From Patagioenas fasciata (Eukaryota; Chordata; Aves; Columbiformes; Columbidae), in the NCBI RefSeq assembly GCF_037038585.1, contig NC_092559.1, positions 19,702,488-19,766,487 of the forward strand: a stretch of 64,000 nt of DNA, given 5' to 3'. The translations under genes and the position numbers were made by a program. Below the pieces are notes generated by a model that was not told where the DNA came from, searched no databases, and worked only from the letters and a program-made list of their open reading frames with translations. Shown here one piece after another: positions 41,903 through 52,310 of the stretch (position 1 is the stretch's first letter; the number at the start of each line of letters is the position of its first letter).

Positions 41903-42135
41903 ACTGTATGATGTGAATTGCCGCACTAACAATGTTTAATAAGTGTCTTTCAGATCAAGACAATGGTGATGAAACTAGAGCTAGCTTCTTCAAGTGGCGC
42001 CCGACACCTTCTTCGAAGTTGGTGTCCTTAACCCACAAACAGTGGTCATGAGATGCACTTGTACCATTTTTCCTGCCCTGGGAGACTGTTGTGACAAAAT
42101 GAACTTAATGAATTTTTCAAAGGATGGTCCACTGA
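41903..42135 (+). other. G1 3' non-coding internal part, left of element F
   Basis: Between the pol stop and the insertion of element F. No env. It continues at 46388. The last bases cactga (42130-42135) are the left target-site copy for element F. Confidence 0.6.
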
Positions 42136-42463
42136 TGTAGTGGCAGAGCCCCCCCCGCCCCAGGGGGATGGGGTTGTCGCCAGCCTGGCTGAGAGGTGAA
42201 GCCAGAGACAAAAGAGACTAAAGGAGCACCATTAGAAGGTAACAATGAGTGAGCAATCGCCGGACACATGCGTGCAGAGCGCGTGGACAGTACATGCAGC
42301 CTATCATGTTATTGTATAACACGAGTTACAACCAATCACGTTGTTGTAAGGCGCGTGGACAGGGCAGCTTTGCTATAAAGCTAGCCCGGTCCGACAATAA
42401 AGCGAACTCTGTGAACATCATATTGGTGTGTCAGGTTCCGTGGCTCGCATGGATAAAGCAACA
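42136..42463 (+). mobile_element. Element F 5' LTR (328 bp)
   Basis: TGTAGTGGCAGAGCCC to AAAGCAACA. TATAAA is at 42374-42379 and AATAAA at 42396-42401. This is the tight alpharetrovirus-like arrangement in which the poly(A) signal lies just before or at the transcription start. A direct repeat aggcgcgtggacag / gagcgcgtggacag occurs in U3 (42278 and 42351). Confidence 0.95.
42374..42401 (+). promoter_or_regulatory. TATA box and poly(A) signal in element F LTR
   Basis: TATAAA and AATAAA are separated by 16 bases. Provirus A/B and LTR2 LTRs have the same order at similar distance. It marks the U3/R boundary and suggests a short R region. Confidence 0.8.
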
Positions 42464-42466
42464 CTT

Positions 42467-42484
42467 TGGTGACCCCGACGTGAT
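42467..42484 (+). other. Primer binding site of element F (tRNA-Trp)
   Basis: TGGTGACCCCGACGTGAT, three bases after the LTR end, identical to the site of proviruses A and B and to the alpharetroviral tRNA-Trp site. Confidence 0.95.
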
Positions 42485-42598
42485 ACTTCGTATCGAAGCA
42501 AGATCGCCGGAAGTGAAGACGCGAGGACGCCACCTGGGGGCGACACCAGCCCAGCGCTCAATCATAGCGGAAAGTAGGCCTACGAAGAAGCAGGTGGC

Positions 42599-44584
42599 AT
42601 GGGAAACACGGCATCCGTGGAAGAAAAAATAATAGTGAGAAGTATTCTGCAGCTGGCTGCAAGAACAGGAAGAATTTTGGAAAAAGACGCGGTGGAGCGC
42701 CTTTTACTATTCGCCCAGCGTAAGGGCTGTGTTCGTTCGACGGACGAATTTTTTTCTCCCAGTACATGGGAGGACATAGGGACCGAACTATGGGAAGCGG
42801 TTACAAGGGGGAGCCGCGAGGCTTGCGATCTCGCCGGACCCTGGCGGGAGGTCAGGCAGCTAATGCAGGAAGTCTCAGAGGAGCCGGAGCTGTGTGCCGT
42901 CCCCTCGGAGCCGCCCGCCGCGAGCTGCCCACCCTCCGAGAACTCCGAAGAATCAACACCGCTGGTATGTCCCGTATCAGATCTGGAGTTCTGGGGCGGA
43001 GAGCAAATTATACCCTCTGCGCCCGTTGAGCCATTGCCTGGCTCCGACAACGAATGGCAGCAACCGGCAAGTTTCAACAAGCCAGGACAAGTTAATCCAG
43101 CCGACGTGCCTTTGCCGGAGGACCCGATGGAACACCAGGACGGAGCACCGCAGAATCGCCCTGAGTTCCAGGAGGAGAGCCACGTGCAGAGCCTGAAGGA
43201 CTTACTGAGACGGCAGGAGAGCCAGATACAAGAAGTTCTAGAAGCTATGAAACGACTAGATGGCGGTAACAGTAAAACTTCGCGGTTAATAGCATATAAA
43301 AAGGCGTCAGATGCAATTAAGGACGGGCTGGAGGCAATTGGCAGGGAATGTGAAAAACGGGGAAAACAGGAAAGGGAGGGGGTGGAATTAGACCTCACTC
43401 CGGAGGAGCTCCGTATCAAAAGGGAGCGAATACAAAAATGGGCTAGACAATGTGTTGAAGATGGGATGTGGTCTGTAAGAGAAGCAGATGAATATTTGAG
43501 AGCGCGATATGGAAAAGGGCTGGAGACTGGGTTAGCAGATCGGTTTGCAAATATGCGCCGACTTACTGATCCACAGGGAAAGACAAGGGAATTGTATAGC
43601 AGTGATAATAATGATAATTTGGGTGCTGCCCCTGTGCATCAGGGTAGAGATATTCCTCGAGATCATTCTTATAATGCAGGGCAACGTTGGCAAGGAGTAA
43701 TCAGAGATGCAACTATTGAAGGGATCATGTTACCTGGTAGTATTACAGCAGTGCCAGTGCACATAGATAATAGAGGACAAAGGCAGTGGTCGCCTTTTGA
43801 TTGGAAAACGGTTAAGCAATTGCAAAGTGCAGTTATGCAATATGGTACGGATAATAAGCATGTGATGCAGCTAATCAATTCATTTTTCAAGGAGCAAGTA
43901 CTAACTCAAACAGATATTAGGGCGTTGATGGAGTTATTGCTTCCTCCAACGGGGTATTTGCTGTTCTTGGACAAGTGGCAGGGGAAAGTGGAATTGGCAG
44001 TATTAGAAAATGTTCGTTTACCAGCTGATGATCCGTTGCGGTTAGCTAGCATGGACCAGTTACTGGGTCGTGGGCAATATGCGGATGGTGCTACTCAGGC
44101 AGCACTTCATCCAAGGATTTTGCAGCAAACGCAAGGGCTTGCCTTGGCGGCAGTGAAAGAATTGCCAAATAGAGGTAACCCTGTGCCACCCTATTCTACA
44201 ATAGAGTGGGATCCTGGGGAACCATATATGACATTTGTGGATCGTTTAAAAGAAGTGATAGATGCCTCTCCTAACTTGACTCCAGAGGCAAAAGCTGCTG
44301 TGGGGAAAGATTTGGCTATGATGAATGCAAACACCCAATGCCAACAGATATTAGCCGGTTTGGGAAAAACTGCTTCTTTAGCAGAGATGGTGGAAGCTCG
44401 CACACAGGTACTGATTATGCAACAGGAGGTAGAAAAAGCAAAAATACATGCTCAAGCCCACGCTGCAGCCTTGGCTGCAGCACTTAAGCCTGCAATGAAA
44501 GGCCGAAGCCCTTCTTGTGGCCTAGCATGTTTTACTTGCGGACAGACAGGACATCTTAAAAGAAACTGCCCTCAATATGCTTAG
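42599..44584 (+). CDS. gag: Element F Gag polyprotein (661 aa, open)
   Basis: It begins MGNTASVEEKIIVRSILQLA. Gly2 suggests myristoylation for membrane targeting. The matrix domain (to about residue 90, with WEDIGTELWEAV) is homologous to the Gag start of provirus B (WDDIGQKLWDKV). A Pro/Glu-rich linker and a long helical charged region (about 195-290) follow, then the capsid N-terminal part (RDATIEGIMLPGS), and the capsid C-terminal part with the major homology region (WDPGEPYMTFVDRLKEVIDA). A single CCHC knuckle (CFTCGQTGHLKRNC) sits at the very end, where relatives usually have two. The frame stops right after it at the deletion junction. The ATG at 42599 is the first good start after the primer site. 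This is the only long intact retroviral structural gene in the window. Confidence 0.88.
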   Translation: MGNTASVEEKIIVRSILQLAARTGRILEKDAVERLLLFAQRKGCVRSTDEFFSPSTWEDIGTELWEAVTRGSREACDLAGPWREVRQLMQEVSEEPELCAVPSEPPAASCPPSENSEESTPLVCPVSDLEFWGGEQIIPSAPVEPLPGSDNEWQQPASFNKPGQVNPADVPLPEDPMEHQDGAPQNRPEFQEESHVQSLKDLLRRQESQIQEVLEAMKRLDGGNSKTSRLIAYKKASDAIKDGLEAIGRECEKRGKQEREGVELDLTPEELRIKRERIQKWARQCVEDGMWSVREADEYLRARYGKGLETGLADRFANMRRLTDPQGKTRELYSSDNNDNLGAAPVHQGRDIPRDHSYNAGQRWQGVIRDATIEGIMLPGSITAVPVHIDNRGQRQWSPFDWKTVKQLQSAVMQYGTDNKHVMQLINSFFKEQVLTQTDIRALMELLLPPTGYLLFLDKWQGKVELAVLENVRLPADDPLRLASMDQLLGRGQYADGATQAALHPRILQQTQGLALAAVKELPNRGNPVPPYSTIEWDPGEPYMTFVDRLKEVIDASPNLTPEAKAAVGKDLAMMNANTQCQQILAGLGKTASLAEMVEARTQVLIMQQEVEKAKIHAQAHAAALAAALKPAMKGRSPSCGLACFTCGQTGHLKRNCPQYA

Positions 44585-45702
44585 CAGCATTGCAAAAATG
44601 GCATAACTCTCCAGTTAATCTGGTAACAGATTCTCTTTATGTTGTGGGAATTGTACAAAGAATACATAGAGCACTTTTGCAGCGAGTTTCCAATTCCTTG
44701 TTGTTTGAAGCATTGTTAGATTTGTGGAACGTATTAGATTATAGGACAGCACCAGTATTTATCATGCATATAAAAAGCCATACTAACATACCAGGTGGTC
44801 TAGTAGAAGGAAACAGCACCATAGACAAACTTGTGGCAGTAGCAGATATATCCCCTTTTGAACAAGCCAGACAAGCTCACGAATTCTTTCATCAATCCTC
44901 AGCAGCACTCCGAAAGCAGTTTACAATTACAAAGGAACAAGCTCGAGCCATTATTGCAGCTTGTCCTGATTGTGCCCGCATAGTCCCTCTCCAACAAAAG
45001 GGAGTAAATCCTCGGGGCTTGCAGCCAGGTCAGTTATGGCAAACTGATATTACTGAATTTGCACCATTTGGCAGACAAAAGTACATTCATGTCTCCATAG
45101 ATACCTGTTCAGGACTGCTGTGGGCTACAGCCTTGACCTCAGCAAATGCAAAGGCAGTAAAACGTCATTTACTACAAGCTTTTGCTGTCATGGGTGTCCC
45201 TACACAAATCAAAACAGATAATGGTCCTGCATACCACTCTGACAGACTTGCAGCCTTCCTCACCCAGTGGAAGGTACAGCACCTGTTTGGAATCCCTTAT
45301 AATTCTACTGGCCAAGCAATTATTGAGCGTGCACACCGTGCATTAAAAAATCTTTTGTCTGTTTTGAAAAAACAAGGGGGAATTGGTGTGAGCCCAGAAG
45401 AGGTATTGATGAAGGCATTGTATGTGCTGAACTGGCTTAATCCTAAAAGTGAAACTGAAATGGAACCAATTGTTATGCACCATATCAAAAATGTCAAAGA
45501 TTTTTCCGAAAATGTGCCTAAGGTTAGTGTGTTTAATCCGACAACACAACAATGGGAAGGTCCTATGTCACTAATAACCTGGGGAAGGGGATATGCTTGT
45601 GTTTCTACAGGTAACCACAAAAATTCATGGATCCCAGCAAAGTGGGTGAGACCTTGGCTAGCTAACAGAGAAGAAACCGATTGCAGTGATGACAACCCTT
45701 AA
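44575..45702 (+). pseudogene. Element F RNase H end plus integrase (open frame, no start)
   Basis: The frame has no ATG of its own; it joins the gag end by deletion of protease and RT. It starts in the last part of RNase H (NLVTDSLYVVGI, then a HIKSHTNIPGG block) and continues through a full integrase. The zinc-binding part has HEFFH and CPDC. The catalytic core has WQTDIT, KTDNGPAYHS and IIERAHRALK (D,D-35-E). The C-terminal domain has ITWGRGYACV and SWIPAKWVRPWL. It stops TAA at 45700-45702. Frame 1 versus frame 2 of gag means that, if expressed, it would need frameshifting or another mechanism. The integrase reading frame looks fully open. Confidence 0.85.
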
Positions 45703-46045
45703 CCTCAGACATGTTATCGCTTTAAGCAACGAATGTAGCCAATGTTGAGAATACCACTTTGTAAAACAGAGCAGCAATTAATGTTTTGTTATTGGACATG
45801 TTCACAGTTATGAAGAGTTTGATTGTATGTGTTGTTTGAACTTAAAAGTTAAAAAGATAGAAGATTTGCAGAACAAGAAAATAACAGAAGATATTGGGTT
45901 TTTTGGGGTGAATGCCTTGTTTGGTTAAAAGGAATATTGAAAACAGGTTTGTTCTTGTTAATTGTAATTGTATTAGCCTTAATGTTCTTACCCTGTATTT
46001 CACACTGTATTTAAAGCATGATACGGCGTATTGTTAATATAAAAT
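45703..46045 (+). other. Element F post-pol region
   Basis: AT-rich, with a short hydrophobic-looking stretch (around 45950-45990: ttgttaattgtaattgtatt) that may be the membrane anchor end of a deleted env. No env frame remains. Confidence 0.4.
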
Positions 46046-46059
46046 AAAAGAGGGGGAGA
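46046..46059 (+). other. Polypurine tract of element F
   Basis: aaaagagggggaga directly precedes the 3' LTR (TG at 46060). Confidence 0.9.
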
Positions 46060-46387
46060 TGTAGTGGCAGAGCCCCCCCCGCCCCAGGGGGATGGGGTTG
46101 TCGCCAGCCTGGCTGAGAGGTGAAGCCAGAGACAAAAGAGACTAAAGGAGCACCATTAGAAGGTAACAATGAGTGAGCAATCGCCGGACACATGCGTGCA
46201 GAGCGCGTGGACAGTACATGCAGCCTATCATGTTATTGTATAACACGAGTTACAACCAATCACGTTGTTGTAAGGCGCGTGGACAGGGCAGCTTTGCTAT
46301 AAAGCTAGCCCGGTCCGACAATAAAGCGAACTCTGTGAACATCATATTGGTGTGTCAGGTTCCGTGGCTCGCATGGATAAAGCAACA
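46060..46387 (+). mobile_element. Element F 3' LTR (328 bp)
   Basis: Same length as and, on reading, no difference from 42136-42463. The small frame inside the two LTRs translates identically until past the LTR end. Confidence 0.95.
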
Positions 46388-46527
46388 CTCTGATTAATTA
46401 CTCCTGTGTATATATGTACATATGTGTATATATATATATATAGTAGTAGTGATTAATTAGATTGTATTGATAGATTGTATTAATAAGGTTTAAGTATTCA
46501 GTGAATGTCATATTATAAGGGGTGGAA
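46388..46527 (+). other. G1 3' internal end with TA-rich repeat and polypurine tract
   Basis: Contains gtatatatatatatag-type simple repeats (46405-46445) and ends in aaggggtggaa just before the second LTR, a likely polypurine tract. Confidence 0.6.
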
Positions 46528-47189
46528 TGTCCTGGTTTTGTTAAAAACAAGTTTCTCTTTTAGTGAATTTACCTGTCAGCTAAAGCCTTCATGTTAGCTG
46601 CATTTTCCTGGAGAACCCAACACATGTTTTGGTTAAACCTAGCAATGGAATGCAAACTTATTGATAAGCACGGATGGACATCTCGCGAGAGGGGCAACGA
46701 GAAAACTGATGACCGAGAGACTGACCAATGGTGTATAACATTCCATTCACGTGAATACTTCATATAAAAGTGGGAGATCACGAGGATCTCATCCCTTTTT
46801 CCCCCTTTTCCCTTTTTCCTCATGGCTGACATTAGGAGAGGACCTTGCTGGTCGTCCCTGCGAACTGAGACCTAGTGACAGACTGAATCCAGCTCCGGTT
46901 GGCTACAGAGTCTAATCCAGGACTTTGGGTGCTGGCTCTGCAGTTGCTGAGACTTACAAGATTGGTTTTGTATATTTTGTATTATTTTCTCTATTCTTAT
47001 TAGTAGCATTAGTAAAACATCTTTAACTTTTCCAACTCTCTTCTCTCTGTCCTTCTTTCCCTCCCGATCGCCTGTCCTGAGTGGGAAGGGAGGAGAGGGA
47101 GGGGCAAAAGGGGGACGTGGGGAGGAGAGGAGGTTAACAATACACCTGCCAGGGTTTTTGTTGTCACCCCACAATCTTAACCCTTGACA
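46528..47189 (+). mobile_element. Middle LTR of the tandem array, family L1a (662 bp)
   Basis: It is the 3' LTR of G1 and at the same time the 5' LTR of G2, since a primer site and gag follow. Differences from 36007-36668 are few (for example catcccttttt versus cagcccctttt). Confidence 0.93.
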
Positions 47190-47195
47190 GATAAT

Positions 47196-47213
47196 TGGCG
47201 CCCAACGTGGGGC
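47196..47213 (+). other. Primer binding site of G2 (tRNA-Lys type)
   Basis: TGGCGCCCAACGTGGGGC, identical to G1. Confidence 0.9.
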
Positions 47214-47379
47214 AAGAGAAAAGGGTAAATTTGGAGATTTTTAGCTTTTCTACTGCTCTGATGTACCTTTCAATTTTCTTGGCACGATGCCAACTCATAG
47301 AGTTGTGATACTCGCGCGTCTGTTTGCTTCGGATATTATTTAGTGGTATTAAGGCAAAGCGAATTACATTGATTTAAAG

Positions 47380-49226
47380 ATGTTATGGCATAAGTTGTAT
47401 CAGTTATTTTCTACATTGTGCTCACTGATTCCTTATCTGTGTTGGTGTTTCTTTCTGAATCGAAGTATTCATTATATAACAACAAGAAACTGGACAGCGG
47501 TCATGATGATATTGTGTGTTTTGGCACTGGTTTATTTCATTACACTGCAGTCGCTAATGAATTTCTACTCGCTTCTGCTGTACCTTGAAAAGCCTCTGGG
47601 AGAGATTAAACAGCAGTACGGCTATGTGTTTGCTAACTGGTCAAGCGAATCTTTAGAAAGGGTGACTAACCATACTTTTGTCTTTTCACTGAGACAGTTT
47701 GCAAATGTTTTACACAACTTTGAATATCCTTGGAGCTTTGATAGAACTGTGATGGTGCTATCTGGTTTGCTGAATGTGTGTCAGTTTGTGCTTCTGTTAA
47801 AAGAAATGAGGTTCAATAGGAGGTTTGCATCTCTTTTTAGTCCTGGGATTTGCGATGCGTCTTCGGAAGCTTTAGCAAAAAGCACTCCGAGCCACTCGAG
47901 TAAAGGCAAAACAGTGAAAGCTGCTGCTGCAGCCACTGCCCCCCCAATCGCAGCTTCACAGGCTGAAGCTACAGCTTCTACACAGAGCTCCTCTGCCAAG
48001 GTTGCTGCAGATAACATTACCTCTCCAGCCTCAAAGGCTAACAAGGCAGCCCCCCCTTCTTCACACACTGCTCACTGTTGCTGCTGTAACCACAGCAATC
48101 ACTGTGACAGACATTCAGACTCTGGAAATGAATCGAATGATGGTGAACCCATATCAGCATCAGTTGCCGGTTTTAAGAAAGTCACTAGAAAGACTACTCG
48201 TGCAGCAGGTGATGGCACAGGGCCAACATCAACCCAAGGGGCACCATCAGGACAGGGAGGAGATGAAGTGACCACCACTCGGTCCTTTTCTCCAGGTGAG
48301 CTGAGAGATCTGCGAAAAGACTTTAGTCGTCGTGAAGGTGAGAATATTTTAACCTGGCTGCTGCGATGCTGGGACAATGGGGCAGAAACAATTGAATTAG
48401 AAGGTGGTGAAATCAGGCACTGGGATCTCTGTCAAAAGATTCCACCACTGATAGGGCAATTTCAAGAGACTCTAATGCCACTACTCTCTGGACCCGACTC
48501 TTGGCAGCTATGAAAGTAAGATTTCCCTACAAGGAAGATTGTATATCCAAGTTAGGGAAATGGAATACTATGGAGAGAGGTATCCAGTTCCTGAGAGAAT
48601 TAGCAGTGCGAGAGATCATCTATTTTGGACCAGACAACCAAGAGGGGACAGACCCAGACAGAATCAATTGTACACGACCTCTGTGGCGCAGATTTGTACA
48701 AAGTGCACCACCTGCATATGCTAAGTCATTGGCAGGAATGGTCTGGTCAGCTAGAGGTGTACAAGATATTACTGAAGTGATTGACCAGCTCCGGAACTTT
48801 GAGGACAGCCTTGCTGGTTCTCTGTGGGCTTGTGTCTCTGCTGTGGAGAAACTGTGTGAAAAATCTGATGACCGGTTTGAAAAGTTGTTGCAAGAAATCA
48901 AAGAACTCAGAGAAGACACGTACCATTCACGACCTGCACAAACCTATGTTTCAGCTATTAGGAAAAGACGTTTCCAATCTCGAGAGAGAGGGCAGAGACA
49001 GCCCACAAAAAGAGGTTCACTGTGGTTCTTCCTACATGAGCAGGGAGAAAACACGAATAAGTGGCACGGAAGACCTACCTCAGAACTTCAAGAACGAGTA
49101 CGTGAGATAAAAGGAAAAACTCCTAAGAAGGTGGCTGCTCCAGTTTACAAAAGGGGCAGAAGACATTCTGATGCTCTTGAAGGAACCTCTAATTCACACC
49201 CAGAGACTGTGCAAAACAGGAATTAG
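47380..49226 (+). pseudogene. G2 gag (membrane-type Gag, one frameshift)
   Basis: The frame 47380-48513 starts MLWHKLYQLFSTLCSLIPYL and keeps the hydrophobic segments seen in G1. It passes intact through the C-run (7 C at 48051 region) and the Cys/His cluster AHCCCCNHSNHCDRH. A one-base loss near 48418 (caggcactggg versus caggcagctggg in G1) shifts the frame; 48501-49226 continues the capsid and basic tail to the TAG at 49224-49226. The G1 stop at 38093 is not present here (CGA). The different lesions in G1 and G2 mean each decayed on its own. Confidence 0.82.
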
Positions 49227-49388
49227 AGGTGCCCTGCCTCCAACCAGGTGGAGGAAAGGGATAACAGAGTTTATTGGACTGTACTTGCACTGAAATCAAA
49301 CAAGTGAAACGGTTAAAGCCTGTATGGTATGGGGGGTGATGGTTAAAGTATAAGTATGGAGAAGCTTGGCAGATTGATTATATTACAC

Positions 49389-49942
49389 TTCCACTGTTGG
49401 GAAGTAAAATGTGGGAAAGCAAGATGTGCAGTTCCAGCCATCTGGATGATAAAGAAAGATCAATACTAACATGACCATCCGGATGGTCGAAGACATAATA
49501 CTAACATAATAATATGTAAAGGGCCTTGGACAGATTACTTTGAAGTACATTTCTCGTAACTGTAAAAAGTTATAGCCCAAACTCGTGAGAATGGTATCTC
49601 GGGCCAGATAACCGCCCCCAAGTGCATGGGATGTGTGAATGTCCTTGGGCCTGGTCTGTGAATGAGTGGAAAAACAAGTGAGACAAATATCACATGAATT
49701 TAGTGTGTTCTTAATAACAATTAGTGGAAAAACACCTTTTTGTAAACATCTTAGCATCTTAGTCCAGACCTGTACCTGTAAATCCTATGGTCAATGGTGA
49801 ATAAAGAAGGTAGCCTAAGCCTAGGCCTAGGTCAGCTCTCTGCCTGGCCAGGCTCTGCACTCCTTCCTGAACAAGATCTTTGCCTCTGCATGAATTTCTG
49901 TCTGCGTCCTGGTATGCGTTGTTCCTAATCGCCGCGTTCCAC
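49389..49942. repeat. 6-bp target duplication (ttccac)
   Basis: ttccac at 49389-49394 and 49937-49942 flanks the solo LTR. The uninterrupted site is seen in G1 at about 41270 (acttccacaaacacg). Confidence 0.93.
49395..49936 (+). mobile_element. Solo LTR, family LTR4 (542 bp)
   Basis: It starts TGTTGGGAAGTAAAATG and ends CTAATCGCCGCG (the canonical CA has become CG). AATAAA is at 49800-49805. A second copy in opposite orientation is at 53046-53574. It interrupts the integrase of G2, with G1 as the empty-site control. Confidence 0.92.
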
Positions 49943-50639
49943 AAACACGTCAAGGTAAGCACTATGTACTTACAATGGTGGAAGCAACCACTGGATGGTT
50001 GGAAACATATGCCGTACCTCATGCTACAGCCCGAAATACTATCTTGGGCCTTGAGAAGCAAGTCCTTTGGTGACACGGTACGCCAGAAAGAATTGAATCA
50101 GACAATGGTACTCATTTCAAAAACAGTATTATAGACAATTGGGCCAAAGAACATGGTATTGAGTGGGTATATCCTATTCCATATCATGCACCAACCTCTG
50201 GCAAAATTGAAAGGTACAGTGGTTTGTTAAAAACTACATTAAAGGCACTTGGTGGTGGAACCTTTAAAAACTGGGATTCACATTAAGCAAAAGCTACTTG
50301 GTTGGTCAACACTAGGGGATCAACCAATTGAGCCGGGCCTGGTCAATCAGAAATTCTTCGTACTCTAAAAGGAGATAAAGTCCCCAGAGTGGTTTGTCCC
50401 ATATTGAGTGCACACCCCTGGGCTGGCATTCTAAACAATCTAAACCGTCCTCGACACCCCCAAAAAGTGATGGATGTCCTACCCTGTCGGGCAGAGGGGG
50501 GAGACCCAAGACAGCCCCTGCCCTATCACTGTTGGGTAGAGGTAGGGGACCAAAAAGATGATGAGGGTTAGAAGCAAGTTCCAGTTTGGTGCCACGGGCA
50601 ACCCCCCTCCCTAACTGCTTTGCTTCTCCAGATGCTCCT

Positions 50640-51279
50640 CCGTAATAAGTTCGAGGCCCTGGATCTTGAAGAAGAGGTAGGTGAGGATGTGGTGCAAGGC
50701 CCACCTACGAGGTCACATAGGAAGAGGTAGTTGACTCCACGCCTCAAGACTGCCTCTGATAAGAAAGAAAGAAGGGTAATTGCAGTAGGCGATTTCCTTC
50801 TGGGAGGAACAGAGGGCCCAACATACAGAGTTGACCCTCATCATAGGGAAGTTTGTAGTCTACCAGGAGCCCGTATCAGGGATATCACCAAGACACTTCC
50901 CTACCTGGTGCACCCAATAGACTACTAGCCACTGCTGATCTTCCAGACAGGTGGGGAGGAAGCTGCATCCCGTAGTCTGAGGGGAATGAAGAAAGATTTC
51001 AAGGTCTTGGGAGGGTTGGTGAAAGAGTCTGGGGCACAAGTGATTTTCTCTTCCCTCCTTCCATTTTTGGGTGACTATGTGGGATGGAATAGAAGAATTC
51101 AGTCCATAAATTATTCGCTACAAGACTGGTGCTACAGAGAGGACTTCGGATTGTTTGATAATAGCTGGTTTTATAAGACACCAGTCCAGACAGTGATACG
51201 TGGGAAAGGTTTATCTCACAGGGGCAAAAGGATACTGGGACAGGAATTAGCAGGGCTCATTTGGAGAGCTTTAAACTAG
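50640..51279 (+). pseudogene. CR1 ORF1, copy 7 (esterase-like domain)
   Basis: It begins near RNKFEALDLEEEVGED and continues (after a stop at about 50730) with RRVIAVGDFLLGGTEG, REVCSLPGARIRDITKTLP and, after a TAG at 50926-50928, ESGAQVIFSSLLPFLGD and the conserved end GKRILGQELAGLIWRALN at 51277. The nucleophile of the GDS-type motif is Phe here, so the esterase would be inactive even without the stops. Confidence 0.78.
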
Positions 51280-51352
51280 ATTTGATGGGGGATGGGGTTG
51301 TAGCTGGGCTTGCACCAGTGGGGCAGCACTGTAGTATTGAGGCCTCCCTAGG

Positions 51353-52310
51353 GTGAAACTGGTGTACTCAACTCACTCCGTGAAATGCCTGTACACCAAT
51401 GTGTGCAGCATGGGGAAAAAGCAGGAGGAGTTAGAAACCTGTGTTAGGGCAGGAGATTATGATCTGGTGGCGATTACAGAGACATGGTGGGACAGCTCAC
51501 ATGACTGGAATATGGTCATGGATGGCTATGTCCTTTTCAGGAAAGACAGACCAGCCAGGCGTGGTGGTGGAGTTGCTCTTTATGTGAGAGAGCAACTACA
51601 ATGTATTGAGTACTGGGGCAGATGAGAAGAGAGTTGAGAGTCTGTGGGTGAAAATTAAGGGGCAGGCTGACAGGGGTGATACTGTTGCGGGTGTCTATTA
51701 TAGGCCACCAGAGCAGGGTGAGGAAGTTGCCGAGGTCTTCTACAGGCAGCTGAGAGTGGCCTCACAGTCACAGGCCCTGGTTGTCGTGGGGGATTTTAAC
51801 TTCCCTGATGTTTGCTGGAAGGACTACTCAGCCAGACATCCACAGTGCAGGAAGTTCTTCCAGTGCATTGACCATAACTTCCTGATGCAAATGGTGGATG
51901 AGCCAACTAGGAGAGGAGCACTGCTGGACCTCATTCTCATTAACAAGGAGGGTGTGTTTGAAGCAGTAAAGGTTGAGGGATGCCTTGGTTGCAGCTACCA
52001 TGAAATGGTGGAGTTCAGGATCTCATGTGGCAGAAAGAGAATAGCAAGCAGAATTGCAACCCTGGACTTGAGTAAGGCAAACTTAGGCCTTTACAAGCAA
52101 TTGCTAGGGGAAATCCCATGGGCAAGGCTGCTTGAAGGTAAAGGGGTCCAAGATAGTTGTTTAGCATTCAAGGACTGTTTTTTCCAAGCTCAAGATCAGA
52201 GCATCCCGACACGTAGGAAGTCAAGGAAGGGAGCCAGGAGATCCGTGTGTTTAAGCAGGGAACTGCTGCGCAAGCTCAAGTGGAAGAGGAGAGTTTACAG
52301 ATCGTGGTAG
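51353..52310 (+). pseudogene. CR1 ORF2 endonuclease, copy 7
   Basis: Frame 51353-51625 carries CLYTNVCSMGKKQEELE, AITETWWDSSHDWN and RRGGGVALYVREQL. Frame 51606-52310 continues with KGQADRGDTVAGVYYRPPEQ and the GDFNFPDVCW box. The SDH box reads SYH. It ends in TAG at 52308-52310 within VYRSW, where other copies continue. A frameshift sits near 51610. Confidence 0.85.

Larger units (their letters stand above)
42136..46387 (+). mobile_element. Element F: young gag-integrase retroelement (4252 bp)
   Basis: Two LTRs of 328 bp that look identical by eye, a tRNA-Trp primer site, an open 661-codon gag, and an open RNase H/integrase frame. Protease, RT and env are missing: the gag zinc knuckle is followed within about 10 bases by the end of RNase H. 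Identical LTRs point to a recent insertion. Since the element lacks its own RT, it was either deleted after insertion or, more interestingly, mobilised in trans by a related full element. It is nested in the ERVL-like provirus G1. Confidence 0.93.
42130..46393. repeat. 6-bp target duplication of element F (one mismatch)
   Basis: cactga at 42130-42135 and ctctga at 46388-46393 flank the two LTRs. Five of six bases agree. This supports insertion of F as a unit into G1. Confidence 0.75.
36007..47189 (+). mobile_element. ERVL-like provirus G1 (with element F inside)
   Basis: 5' LTR 36007-36668, primer site 36675-36692, gag 36838-38710, pro-pol 38732-41902, a short non-coding 3' part, element F (42136-46387), remainder to 46527 and the second LTR 46528-47189. 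Both LTRs are 662 bp and very similar. No env is present. The Gag has no zinc knuckle, and pol has protease, RT, RNase H and integrase in one frame, with layout and wording of the ERVL-type (class III). The ORFs carry only a few lesions (one homopolymer frameshift and one stop in gag, two stops in pol), so the copy is fairly recent. Confidence 0.9.
47190..50385 (+). mobile_element. ERVL-like provirus G2 (internally deleted)
   Basis: Primer site 47196-47213, gag 47380-49226, then the pol start (VEERDNRVYWTV codons) runs straight into the integrase zinc region at about 49284. About 2.4 kb of protease, RT and RNase H, as present in G1, is missing. Integrase follows, split by a solo LTR at 49395-49936. 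The right end at about 50385 is cut by CR1 copy 7, so no third LTR is seen. Confidence 0.9.
49284..50385 (+). pseudogene. G2 integrase remnant
   Basis: It begins within the zinc-binding region (CTEIKQVKRLKPVWYGG) directly after the pol N-terminus, then a TGA, then AWQIDYITLP. After the solo LTR come ESDNGTHF and KIERYSG, so the catalytic positions are readable. There is a TGA at about 50071 (LW*HGTPE) and the same TAA after NWDSH at 50284-50286 as in G1. It ends GDKVP at the CR1 boundary. Confidence 0.85.

Noticed and set aside
42249..42632. 127-codon frame in the element F LTR and leader
   Set aside because: It runs through the LTR, primer site and leader; the same frame appears in the 3' LTR only because the LTRs are identical. 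It precedes the real gag start.
42580..43419. 279-codon minus-strand frame
   Set aside because: It is the antisense shadow of the intact element F gag.
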